Below, piece after piece: positions 30,615 to 42,157 of a DNA stretch of 64,000 nt. Origin of the DNA: Cymodocea nodosa (Eukaryota; Streptophyta; Magnoliopsida; Alismatales; Cymodoceaceae); contig CM072344.1 in assembly GCA_036874045.1 (NCBI GenBank), forward strand, positions 8,404,501 to 8,468,500. The letters run 5' to 3'. The notes under the pieces are model-generated. The model saw nothing but the letters and a program-made list of their open reading frames with translations, ran no database searches and had not been told where the DNA came from. Each line of letters opens with the position of its first letter. Position 1 is the stretch's first letter. The position numbers were made by a program, and so were the translations under genes.

Positions 30615-32225
30615 TGTTGAGTATTTTTGTTTTGATGATGTGTGCTGAATGAAAATAATCATATTTGCTCAATTACTATTGCTTGTAAAAAGAAATTAAA
30701 ATCATCAATTAATACAGAAAAAGCTTACTGATATAAATACTTGTCTGTATTGGATCTGAAATTAATAACTAGTCGTTTCGTTGCATTAATTTCTCATTTA
30801 GCTAAACGTTAAGTTAACGTGTGTTTTTATTGAAAAGCATGATATGTTTTAATGTTATATCTTCTGTATCATGAACAGTGCACGTTTAGACAACTCATTA
30901 AGTTAGAGTTTTGTTTGTATAGAGGTCACGTGAGAACTCGTTAAGTTAGAGGCTTAAAGGTTAAAATAGGTTACGTGATAACTCGTTAAGTTAGTGAGTA
31001 AAAGAAGAGACGAACTCGTTAAGTTAGTGTTATACACGTGGTGAAATTATAAATTAAGAATGTTGTATTGTATCACGTGAGGTGCACATGTTTAACTCGT
31101 TAAGTTAACATAACTAAACGCGTTGAGTTGCTATATTGAACACTAAGGCAACGCATTAGGTTAGCGTTATAAACTTAAGTTGTTATTTTTGCACGTGGTA
31201 AAATTCTTATTATAAAAACATTTGTTTATTACTGGTTCGTTGAGTTATCATAACACAACGAAAATGGTTCGTTGAGTTATCATAACACCACGGAGATGGT
31301 TCGTTGAGATAGCATAACACCACGGGCATAGTTTGTTGAGTTAGCTACAGTACTTGTCACGTGAAATGGCACATGAGGAACTCGTTAAGTTAGAAACGTT
31401 AAGTTATATATATACTTGTGTTACTCGTTTAGTTAACATTAAAGTAACGACTTTTTATTACACTGATGAAAAACTTTTGGACGAGAAAGTTTATTTTGCA
31501 GAAAATTTTTCAGAGATCCAGGACTGATGATTAAAGAAAATTCGAAATATAAACGTGGGTTAGAACGTGTGTATTTCGATGAAGGAAAAAGAAAAGACGT
31601 GGAGAAGTGGAAAACTGGTGGTGGTTAAACGTGAAGGATATGCATGAAATGAAGATACAGTATAAAAGGCATAGAATTCTCGTTGATCAATTTATCCTTG
31701 CACACAAAATGAAAAATCTTTTCAAGGATCAAACCATCCTTGCACACCAAAAGAAAAATCTTTTTCAGGGATCAAAAACACCTTCTCGGGGAAAATATCT
31801 CAAGTGGAAGAAAGTTCAGTGAAGCATAAAAAGGTAAGATTTTCGTCACTAAAGATTTGAAGTATCAAAAGAAAGCAAATTCGGTGAAGCATGAAAAGAC
31901 AAGATATTCGTCACTAAAGAATTGCTGAAGAAGAAAAAGAAGAAGTAGAAAGATCTCAAACACGGAGAAAAGTTTTAAATTCCGCAAATTAGTTTTCTCT
32001 GTTTGTAGTTATGAAATTGTTTAGATGATACGTGATATCAAAATATAATTGCATCTACAATTTCTGAGGAGAATTGAATTGTATATTGTAATTGAAACCT
32101 TGAATAAAAATGATTTTATGAAAACAATGTCTCGACTTGTTTGAGTTTTAAAGTTTCAATTATATTTCAGAAAATATTAAAAATACACAATTCACCCCCC
32201 TCTTGTGTAGCCATACGATCCTACA
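30615..32225 (+). mobile_element. 5' LTR of B
   Basis: 1611 bp, TGTTGAG to CCTACA. U3 alternates G-boxes (CACGTG, for example 31076 and 31353) with ACTCGTTAAGTTAG repeats between 30890 and 31395, and has three TTCGTTGAGTTA palindromes at about 31234-31330. TATAAAAGG at 31661-31669 is a consensus TATA box. Downstream, GTGAAGCAT with TTCGTCACTAAAGA is repeated twice. Confidence 0.93.
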
Positions 32226-32227
32226 AG

Positions 32228-32239
32228 TGGTATCAGAGC
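32228..32239 (+). other. primer-binding site of B
   Basis: TGGTATCAGAGC, the perfect copia Met-tRNA primer site, 2 nt after the LTR. Confidence 0.92.
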
Positions 32240-32425
32240 TTTGTTAATAATCTTTGATATAAAATCGATACCAACTTATTTAATATCATTGCTTATTCTA
32301 CCTTCCTTGTTTTTAAACAGAAATTAATATCTGAGCATACGTTTAACTTTCTTGATTTAAGGCTCAAGTTGTTTTAAAGTTTTTAGACTGTTTAAAATCA
32401 AATAGGTTGAAAAATCTAAGGTAAA

Positions 32426-34685
32426 ATGGCTACTGGAAATGGTAATTTTTCTTTAAATGAAGGCCAAAATCTTAATCGTCCTCCTTTATTTGATGGAATA
32501 CATTTTGAATATTGGAAATATAAGATGACTGTTTTTCTTCAAAGTATAGATCATAAATTGTGGTTCATGATTTCTAAACCATATACTCCGTTAACTACTC
32601 CTTATAATACTTGGACAATTACTGAAAAAGAAAATGAAACTTTGAATGCTAAGGGCTTAAATATTTTATTTTGTGCATTGAGTTATGAACAATTCAGTAA
32701 AGTGTCGGCATATAAATTTGCTTATGAGGTGTGGCATGCATTAGAAGTTTCACATGAAGGTACTTCTCAAGTTAAATAGACAAAAATAAACATGTTGATT
32801 CATAAGTATGAACTCTTTAAGATGCATGAAGACGAAAATATTTCTGAGATGTTTTCTAGATTTCTTTATATCATAAACTCTTTAAAATGTTTAGGAAAGA
32901 ATTTTGAACAGAAGGATTTGGTGAGGAAAATTCTTAGATCCCTAAGTTCTAAATGGTCTCAGAAAGTAACATCAATTGAGGAATCACGAGATTTAAATGT
33001 TTATACTATGAATGAACTTATAGGAAATTTAACAGCTTATGAAGTTCAATTAAATGAATCACTGAGTCACAACAAACTAAAAATGAAGAAAGATATAGCC
33101 TTAGAAATTAATTCAGATTCTGATATATCTACTGATTCTGACGAGGATTTGATTTTGCTAACTAGGAAATTCAAGAAAGCATGGAAAGCTAGGAAACAGC
33201 AAAGGAACAAAAATGATAAACCCTCAACGTCAAAATCATTGAATGACAAGAATTCTTCATCTAAAAAGTTTGTATGTTACAACTGTAAGAAACCTGGACA
33301 TCTTTCTCTAGATTGTCCTATGAGGAAAAATGAAAAGTAGAGTAGGACAAATCAGAAGAAGACAGCTCAGAAAACTTAGAAAAATTTTTACAAGAAAAAG
33401 GCTTTGAAGGTCACTTGGGATGACACGTCTGAAGAGTCTGAATTTGAGGAATCAGCATCAAAATCTTCACATTCAGAAAGAGAACAAGAGTTAGAAGACG
33501 TTGCTCATGTGTGCTTCATGGCAGATGAGTCTGAGGTAATATCTGATCCTGAAAGTCATTCAGATTTTAACTTTGATGAATTATTTTGTGCTTATCATGC
33601 ATTATTACAAAAACTTAAAGTATGTAAACTGGAAAATAAGAATATTAGAAAATCTTCATCCATTATGGAAGAAGAAAATTGTTTCCTGTCTACTACTTTA
33701 GAAAAGTTTAAATGTGATAATGAAAATCATGCTAGAGATTTGCAAAAAATTTAGATTTAATGAATGTATCTTGCATGAACAAATACAGAATATAAATGCT
33801 GAAAAATTAAAGATAGAATCTGAAAATGAAATGTTGAGAAACAATATAAATGAACTTGAATTAGAGATAGATAAATTAAAACTGAGAGAGCAAGATTTAA
33901 ATTCTACCATTGAGAAATGGAATTTAAGTCAAACTAAGTTATACAAACTAACTAGTACCCCTGCGGTGTCTTATAAATTTGGCTTAGGATTTGATTATCC
34001 TGAATATCTTGAATCTCAAGCCAATAAAAGATTTATTAGTTGCATTTCAAGTAAATCTAAGACTAAAATTCCTTTTATTATGAAACAAGGTAATAAATAT
34101 GTAGAAGTAGGTACTTCAAGGGATGAATCATGCAGTAATAATATAAATCAATGTGATTTGTCAAATTGTACTTCTAACATGACTATAAATGTTTCTATTA
34201 ATCTTATTTCTTGTTCTGGAAATTCAGTTTCTAATGTTTCTAAAATTTCAGACAATTATAGTAAACTGAAAATTCAGAAACCTGAGCATGTAATTCAATA
34301 TACTGGTATTAGACCAATTACTCATTCTGCATGTGATAAAACAAAAAATTCTTATGCAGAAAAAAATTTTGTATGTACGGAAAGTGTTAATACAAGTACA
34401 AAATCTTGGTATGAACTTACAGAAATGTATAAGCATGACCAAAATAAATTAACATCTGATAAAAATATGTTTGGTCTTGATTATACTACATATGACAACA
34501 AAAAGAATGATTGCAAAAGCAATAATGATATATGTGAGTATGAAGCTAATGATAAATCAATAGTACTTACAACTAATAAGAATATAAATGATAATGTTAA
34601 ACTATTTTTAAACAAAAAGAAGAAATATGCGTTTAATAAACTTGGTCCTCAACAGCAATGGGTACCAAGAAAAAGTTTTTCTTAA
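32426..34685 (+). pseudogene. gag, copia B
   Basis: The ATG at 32426 starts MATGNGNFSLNEGQNLNRPP and FDGIHFEYWKYKMTVFLQS, the copia gag head. The frame has TAG at 32777 and 33338 and a further TAG at about 33377. A CCHC zinc knuckle (CYNCKKPGHLSLDC, 33275-33316) binds RNA. A 1-nt frame change in an A run at about 33748 separates it from a long coiled-coil C-terminal part (33714-34685: NINELELEIDKLKLREQDL), which ends LGPQQQWVPRKSFS at TAA 34683. The tail is far longer than in simple copia gags, as in SIRE-like elements. A TTGTGTTGCAG just after the stop looks like a splice acceptor. Confidence 0.88.
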
Positions 34686-34715
34686 TTTGTGTTGCAGGAG
34701 GAAACAACATCAAAA

Positions 34716-37700
34716 TAGATCTTGGACAGTGGAGCGTCAAGTCACATGACCGGACAAAAAAGTCTATTACAAAATTTTACAAATACCATGAAAGGAAGTG
34801 TAACATTTGGAAACAAAAGCAAAGATAAAATCATAGGTATGGGCAATGTTCAAATAACTCCTACTTGTGTTATTTCGAATGTACTATATGTAGAAAACCT
34901 AGGATTTAATTTACAGAGTGTCATAAAACTAACTGAAAATGGATATTATGTAGTGTTTGAAGATAATGTATGCAAAATAATTGATAAAAATACAGATGAA
35001 ATTAAGTTTATTGCTAAAAGAAAAGGTTCTGTATGTATTTTATCTTTACCTTCTAGTGCAGTTGATTTAAATTCATGTTTGCTAGCTGAAACTAGTGATG
35101 CATATCTATGGCATAGAAGGATTGGGCATATAAATATGAGATTGTTACATAAACTATCTAGAAAACATTTAGTGAGAGGTTTACCAAAGATTAAATACTC
35201 AAAGAACTTTATGTGTGATGCATGTGAGTTAGGTAAACTTCACAAAAACTCTTTTAAATCCAAAACTAATATTTCAAGCAAGAGAGTCTTAGAACTTATA
35301 CATATGGATCTATTTGGACCAACAAGAATCATGAGTCTTGGTGGTAAACGGTATGTATTTGTTTTAGTAGATGACTTCTCTAGATACACTTGGGTATATT
35401 TTCTAGCATCTAAGACAGAAGTTTTTGAAAAATTTAATATGTTTTGCAATTTTGTTCAAAATGAGCAGAGTGTCTCTATTCAAAAACTTAGGAGTGATCA
35501 TGAAACTGAATTTGATAATGATCAAATGGAAAACTATTGTAATGAGCATGGCATTGATCACAGATTTTCTTTTCCAAGAGCACCGTGTCAAAATGGTGTT
35601 GTTGAGAGAAAGAATAGATCACTTCAAGAAATGGCCAGAACTATGTTGAATGAACATAAGTTACCTCAAAATCTTTGGGCTGAAGCAATAAATACAGCTT
35701 GTTATGTTATTAACAGAAGTCATTTAAGACCTCATGTTAATAAAACTCCTTTTGAATTTATGTTTAATAGGGTTTCAAAAATTTCCTATATGAAGCCATT
35801 TGGCTGCAAGTGTTTTATTCTTAATACTAAGGATAAAAGGGATAAATTTCAAGCCAAATCGGATGAAGGAATTTTTGTAGGTTACTCTACTAGAAGTAAA
35901 GCCTATAGAGTATATAACAAGACTTCTAGGACTATTGAAAAAACCTTCCATGTAAGCTTCAATGAAAATTCTCTTAGAGAATCTCAATCTAAAGCTAATA
36001 ATGATGATATGATCAATTTTCCAAATGAGTTAGAGATCAATAGAGAGATTGATGATTTATCTAAGAAAATAAAAAATATGAACTTAGATGATCAAACTAA
36101 TGATGAAAGTGATGAACTTTCAGATGTTGATGAGAATATTGAGAAAAATCAGAGAAATTGGCGTTATTCTTCATCACATCCCATTACTCAAGTCATTGGT
36201 AATATTAATGAGGGAGTTAAAACTAGAGCTTCAGTAAATTTAAATAGTATGTATATGTTTGTTTCTATGGTGGAACCAAGGAATATACAAGAAGCATTAT
36301 TTGATGAAAATTGAATAGTGGCAATGCAAGAAGAACTAAATCAATTCATTAGAAATGATGTACGGGAATTAGTCTCTCCACTAGAAAATCAGTCCATAAT
36401 AGGTACAAAGTGGATCTTTAGAAACAAAACTAACGAAACTGGTCAAATTATAAGGAATAAAGCTAGATTAGTTGCACAAGAGTATACACAGGAAGAAAGA
36501 TTAGATTATGATGAAACATTTGCTCCTGTGGCTAGGTTAGAAAGTATTAGAATATTATTGGCCTATGCTTGTTATATGGATTTTAAATATATCAAATAGA
36601 TGTAAAGAGTGCATTTCTAAATGGTTTAATTAATGAAGAAGTCTATGTAAAACAACCACCTAGATTTGAAGATATTAAAAATCCTGACTTTGTGTATAAA
36701 TTGAAGAAAGCCTTATATGGTTTGAAGCAAGCACCTAGATCATGGTATGAAAGATTGTCTACTTTTTTAATAGAAAAAGGCTATATCATGGGAAAAGTGG
36801 ATCATACTCTATTTATTAAGAGAGATGGTAAAGATCAGATTGTTGTTCAAATATACGTAGATGATATGATCTTTGGAGCAACCTCTGATAAGTTGATAGA
36901 AATATTCTCTGAAGAGATGACTAATCAGTTTGAAATGAGTATGATAGGAGAACTTTCATATTTTCTAGGACTTCAAATTAAGCAAATGGATAAAGGTATA
37001 TTTTTAAATCAGGAAAAATATGCAGATGAAATGCTTAAGAAATTTAACTTTAATGATACAAGGATTCGAGGAACTCCTATGAGTACTACTTTAAAGTTAG
37101 ATATTGATGACATAGGAAAATCTATAGATCAAACAAAATACAAAAGTATGATTGGTTCTTTACTTTATTTGATTGCTATTAGACCTGATATTATGTTTGC
37201 TGTGTGTGTTTGTGCTAGATTTCAATCTAATCCTAAGGAATCACACTTAATTGCAGTAAAAAGAATATTTAGATATATACAAGGAACTAAAAATTTCAGA
37301 TTGTATTATTCTAAGGATAGTTTAATAGATCTTATAGGATATACTGATTCTGATTATGTAGGATCTAAATCTGATAGAAAGAGTACCAGTGGCACATGTC
37401 AATTATTGGGAAATAATTTGGTGTCATGGTTTAGTAAAAAGCAAAATTGTGTAGCACTTTCTACTACAGAAGCTAAATATGTTGTTGTTGCACTGTGTTG
37501 CACTCAGATTCTGTGGATAAGGCAAACTTTAGAAGATTTTGGATTATCTTATGATACAACTGAGATTTATTGTGATAGTAGTTCTGCAATAAATCTTTCT
37601 AAAAATCCTGTATTACATTCAAGAGCAAAGCATATAGGGGTTAGACATCATTTTCTAAGAGATAATGTAATTAAAGGAAAAATTAAATTAGAATTTGTGT

Positions 37701-37804
37701 CTAGTAAAAATCAATTAGCTGATATATTTACAAAACCTCTAGACGAAAATAAATTATGCAACATTAGATTAAATTTAGGTATTTGTAGGCTATGTTATGT
37801 GTAA
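34716..37804 (+). pseudogene. pol (protease, integrase, reverse transcriptase, RNase H), copia B
   Basis: The protease motif LDSGASSHMTG lies at 34722; just before it a TAG (34716) replaces the usual Trp. Integrase has WHRRIGHINM with MCDACELGKLHKNS (HHCC), HMDLFGPT, LRSDHETEFDND and ERKNRSLQEMA. A TGA at 36312 sits at a Trp position of the family. Reverse transcriptase shows [41 protein letters not shown] and the catalytic QIYVDDMIFGAT (about 36851). RNase H shows YTDSDYVGSKSDRKSTSG and ends ADIFTKPLDE. A 1-nt deletion at about 36588 (AAATATATC against AAATTATATC in C) shifts the frame inside RT. The gene order is that of Ty1/copia. Confidence 0.93.
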
Positions 37805-39390
37805 AATGCTTAAACTCCATATAAAAAGATAAATATTATTGATGATGTTGTTCACCTCATAAATATTATATACTTATTATAAATATCTAAAGTAATATCT
37901 AAACTGCTGCTTAAGATACTATGTATTTATTGTAAAATCATAGTAGTATCTTATTGATTTTAAGTAGTTTATCAATTTTAATAGTTTTTACGATTTTAAG
38001 TGGAAGTGTAAATGAAAAACATTAAATACTTCTGACATTCTAAAATTTTGATTAAATGTTTTCTTTGAATCAAGGAAAATGCATATGATCATGCATAAAT
38101 TTGACTTAATTGATTAAACTTGTAGAATAAGTTATATGTAACTCATCTTAAACTATTAATCAAAAGTATAAGCTTATTGAAACTGATTCATATTCTCAGT
38201 ACAATCATAGAAGTAAAAATTGTATGAGATTTGTGTTTTATTGCATCTGTATTAATGGAATACATATATACTGTGCTTAAAATGAAAAGTGCTTACAAAG
38301 TAAAAATCTTTGAGAGTTTATTGATCAGTTTGATCACAAGCCTTTTGTACTTGAGCAAATAGGTATGTAAGGATTGTTGTCCTGAAAAAGGATTCTTTAA
38401 ATCTGGCAACCTAAGGTCCTGATCGGATCTGGGATTGTTGACTGAAAGCTCATTACACGGGTACATTAGAAAGCTCTTGTATGATTCAAGCTTTTCAAAC
38501 AACTTTTAAAGAAAATTATCAATATTTACTGTTTTGAAAAGAAAAAGTTGTTTCATTAATTACAGATATCTTTGAATTGCATATAGTTTATACCAATATG
38601 ACTACTGATTTATTGAATCAACATTAGTACTTTTGAAAACGTTTGTTTGAGATACATTCTTTTATTCTCCTTGAATTAATCGAATTGAGTTCAAAGTTGT
38701 GTTTTGATTCATATACAGTAGGAATTGATTCTGGAAATCATTTTTGATGATGTCAAGATAACGGAAGTCTCTGAAAAGAAAATGTAAAAGTATAGTTATA
38801 CTTAACATCTATTGTCACTACAAGTATATTTTGTATTTTGGTTGAATATATTTGAAGTATATTTGTAGGGGGAGGATTAACAATGTCAAAAATAGATTAA
38901 TATAATTTAAAATACAAATCTTAGTTAATCTGAATTAATGTCTTCTTAAAATCTTGATGAAATAATTTAAAAAGACAAATAAACTATTTTAGATTCAAAG
39001 GACAAAATGTTCAAATAGTTTACAATGTTCTCAAGATAATGTTAAGTTTAGCATGTGTGTTGTTTTCGGAAGGTTTTAGTTGGAAGCATCCAAAACTTGT
39101 TTAAGTGTACTAACTAGACGTTATATTAGATCAGGTAACGTGTAAAACTGCCTCTAGACAGCGTTTTACTTGTTAGGTTGGTTAACTCAACGAGTTATAC
39201 TTGAATATTTCGAGTACCTTGATTGAATAAACTTTATTCAATATTTATTTAATTTCTAAACCCGACTTCTCTTCACGTTGAGTTATACACCTAAAAACCC
39301 TATTTAAATACTTATTACACAGGGACTTAGGTTATTTGTAAACTTTGTCAAGAAAATCTTTTCCGCTTGTTGCTGTTACAACCTACGACG
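37805..39390 (+). other. post-pol spacer of B with promoter-like end
   Basis: No gene. The first 1.07 kb (37850-38880) aligns with the 3' region of gypsy element A (900-1940). A purine-rich GTAGGGGGAGGATTAA lies at about 38866. After 39150 come GGTTAACTCAACGAGTTA and ACGTTGAGTTA words, then TATTTAAATA at 39301-39310, about 80 nt before the likely ATG at 39391. Confidence 0.7.
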
Positions 39391-41661
39391 ATGGTCTCCA
39401 AGTTCTACAAAGGTCGTGGTAGAGGAAAAGGCAAAAGCAGAAGAGATGCAAAAGGAAAAGAAATAGAGAATGATGAAGTTCTACGTACTTGGTTCAAGAA
39501 AATATTTCGAGTAGACAAAAGGTTAGAAGAACTTTATAGAGATTACTTCTTTTCTCAAGATATATTAGATGAAGTTAGACAAGAACTTCAACATACTAAT
39601 GCAAGTATTACATACATTGGTATTTGAAGTAAATATGATAGAGAATATAGAATAAAATGTGCTAAGATTGCATTTTTAGAACAGTATGGAAAATATTTGG
39701 AAAAAGGTGTAGGTTCATCAAATAGAACTCCTCAAACTCCTATAAACGGTACAAGACTACATGCATTTGAGGAAGAGCATGAATCAGCTATCCCTACTCC
39801 TTTATATTCAAAACAAGCAGAATCAGATATTGCTGTAGACAAAACAAAAGTTGATAGTCTTCGAAAGGCTATTGCAATAGAAAGTGACTTAGAAGAATTA
39901 AAGCAGAAAACTTTTATGGAGCAATTTGAAAAGAAAACAGCAATACTTGAAAAGGAGAAACAAAAATGTTATAGAAGAAGGAAAGTCAGAAAAATTATGT
40001 CTAAGGAAACAAAGTCTATTGAAAAAGGAAAATCAGATGAAAATTTATTTTCAAAGGACAATGTATGTCTAGACATTGTACCTTATTGTGCATCTGATAA
40101 ACTCATCAGTTCTGAACACATTGCAACTAATGAAGATAATGAGACTTTATTTTCCCTTGCTAGAAAGCTTGAGAAGAAATCCAAGTCAAATATAAGCTCA
40201 AGTTTTTCTATTATTACAAGTCCTGATGATGTAGAAATTGACAAATCAGAGCATCAAGCACTTGACATTGAACAAGTTATTGTAGATATAATTGACAATG
40301 TTGAGGCAGTAACTAGTTCAAAGGCTGAATTGTCTGGAGTAGCAGATATTGAAATTGTTAAGACTCTAGAAGAGCTAAAAGTTAACCAGCCTTCTACGAA
40401 ATCCATAGAAGCAGAGTTTGAGAATTCACAGCATGAATCAATGGAATTATCTGTTGAACAAAATGAACAATTACAGACAAATACACCAGCTGTAGAATTT
40501 GTGGAAAAATTGTACTCTGAACATTCTATAGAGACTAAACAGATGAATGTTGAGCATATTAACAATGTTCCTAACACTGTTGAAGCTGAAGAATCAAGCT
40601 TACTTGAGCAGCTTCAAGATAATATTTTGGAAGAGGAACAACATGACATTCATTTTGAAGAAGAGGTTCCTGAAGATGAATTAAACTCTGAATCACGGCT
40701 TCAGGTATCACCTTCTTTGTGTATAATATTAAAAATTCAAGGTAATGCAATTCATTTTAGATCTGAAGAAGCATTGCAGAAATACAATAATCTGATTACA
40801 TGTCAGATTTTGCATGCTCGTCCAATAAAATTCAGAAATTTGATGGAAATAAGAGATCTGTTTGAGTTTCAAGGCCTCATAAAATTCTTGCCAATAGGAA
40901 CGAAATGGGAGCAATACATAGAGCTTATTGCAGCTTTTTATAGCAATCTAGACAAGAATGGAAATTTTCTGAAAACTCAAATAAATGAACAGGAGTTTAT
41001 ATTGTCTCCTGAGTTAATTTTTGAAGTTTTAGGATTAAAGAATGAAGGTGTTGTTGTTACCAACAGATTTGACATAATAAGACAACTGGAATGGAACATT
41101 CAATCTTTATCAAAAATTCCAGATGTATATTCTGAAATGAGATTAATGGAAAATCTGAATGCAGAGGCAAGGTTTATTGCAAATATATTACATGCAAATT
41201 TATTTTAGAGAGTTGGACACAATATTGAAGTCAGTAGAAGTTGTTTATATGCAACTTATAGCTTGCTAAATAGAATTCAAATCAATTGGTTTGATGTTTT
41301 CACTTCTCAACTATAGCATATGAGTTCAAAGTTATTTTATGGTGATGCTGTATGTAGACTCATTGCAAGCCAATTGAATTTATCTGACTGACCCTCTGAA
41401 ACTAAAGGCATGAGAGCATTTAGTGTCAAAGATTTGCAAAAATTTTAGGCCATGCATAAACCTCAACGACAACAATAACAACAACCTGATACAGACCATA
41501 TACAACAACAACAACAACAAAGTTATTCAGTTCAAGCAGAACAGCAAACCTAGCTACCTCCTGACTTAGATGCAGTGCTTAATGACATCAAAAATGATAT
41601 TAGGCATCTAGGAGATAAAATATGTAATGCTATAAGTGATATACTTAGGAGGGGTCGCTAA
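39391..41661 (+). pseudogene. 3' ORF of B, 'putative plant transposon protein' type
   Basis: I chose ATG 39391 (MVSKFYKGRGRGKGKSRR) because C's copy starts with a similar MSGRGRGRGR. One frame of 756 codons runs to TAA 41659 with seven in-frame stops (TGA 39625 and 41389; TAG 41206, 41314, 41446 and 41551; TAA 41476) and no frameshift. Order: a basic GRGRG start, helical EELYRDYFFSQDILDEVRQE, a long acidic middle, then the domain shared with A (IHFRSEEALQKY, DLFEFQGLIKFLP, AAFYSNLD, LSPELIFEVLGLKNEG, ARFIANILHANLF, INWFDVF, SKLFYGD), and a Gln-rich tail. No signal peptide or membrane helix is seen, unlike true envelopes. Function unknown. Confidence 0.85.
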
Positions 41662-42157
41662 CTATTTTTTGTTTGTTTCTGAATACAAAATGTAATGTTT
41701 GTATTACTTATTTGATTCATTGAACAATACATTTTTCTATAAATGTGTTCAATTATTATTCTTGTTTACAGAAATTGTGGTTGTAATTCTCTTATATATG
41801 TATATATATTCTCTGTAATTATCTTTTTGATTAATGACAAAAAGGGGGAGAAATATTATAAAAAGATGATTATGATCTTAATTGCATATATATATTATAA
41901 AAGGAGATGCTATTGAAAGGTTATTGTAATCTGACAAATGATAATTAGAAAACTGATACTTATATAATTATTGACATTTGAGAGTTTTAGTTCTGAGAGG
42001 TAAAATTTACACAAACAATAGAAATAAGCTTAAGTGAACTTAAGTCAACAAACAAGTTTGTTGAATTAAAAGTTAACCCAACGAAGGTGCTTTGTTGAGT
42101 TATACATATTTCATAATTGATTTAATATGGTTTTGTCATCATCAAAAAGGGGGAGAT
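41662..42157 (+). other. 3' untranslated region of B with two polypurine tracts
   Basis: AAAAAGGGGGAGAAA lies at 41839-41853 and a second, AAAAAGGGGGAGAT, at 42144-42157, directly before the 3' LTR. CATCATCAAAA (42137-42147) is the exact complement of TTTTGATGATG inside the LTR (42173-42183). Between the tracts are CAACGAAGGTGCTTTGTTGAG-like inverted words (about 42079-42099). Confidence 0.8.

Noticed and set aside
31607..31822. 71-codon frame in the 5' LTR of B, repeated at 43150-43365 in the 3' LTR
   Set aside because: The two LTRs of one insertion are near-identical by descent, so conservation is not independent evidence. The peptide mirrors a short internal DNA repeat and starts upstream of the TATA box.
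39391..41661. True retroviral-type envelope gene
   Set aside because: No signal peptide, furin-like site, fusion peptide or transmembrane segment is visible; only the position after pol is envelope-like.
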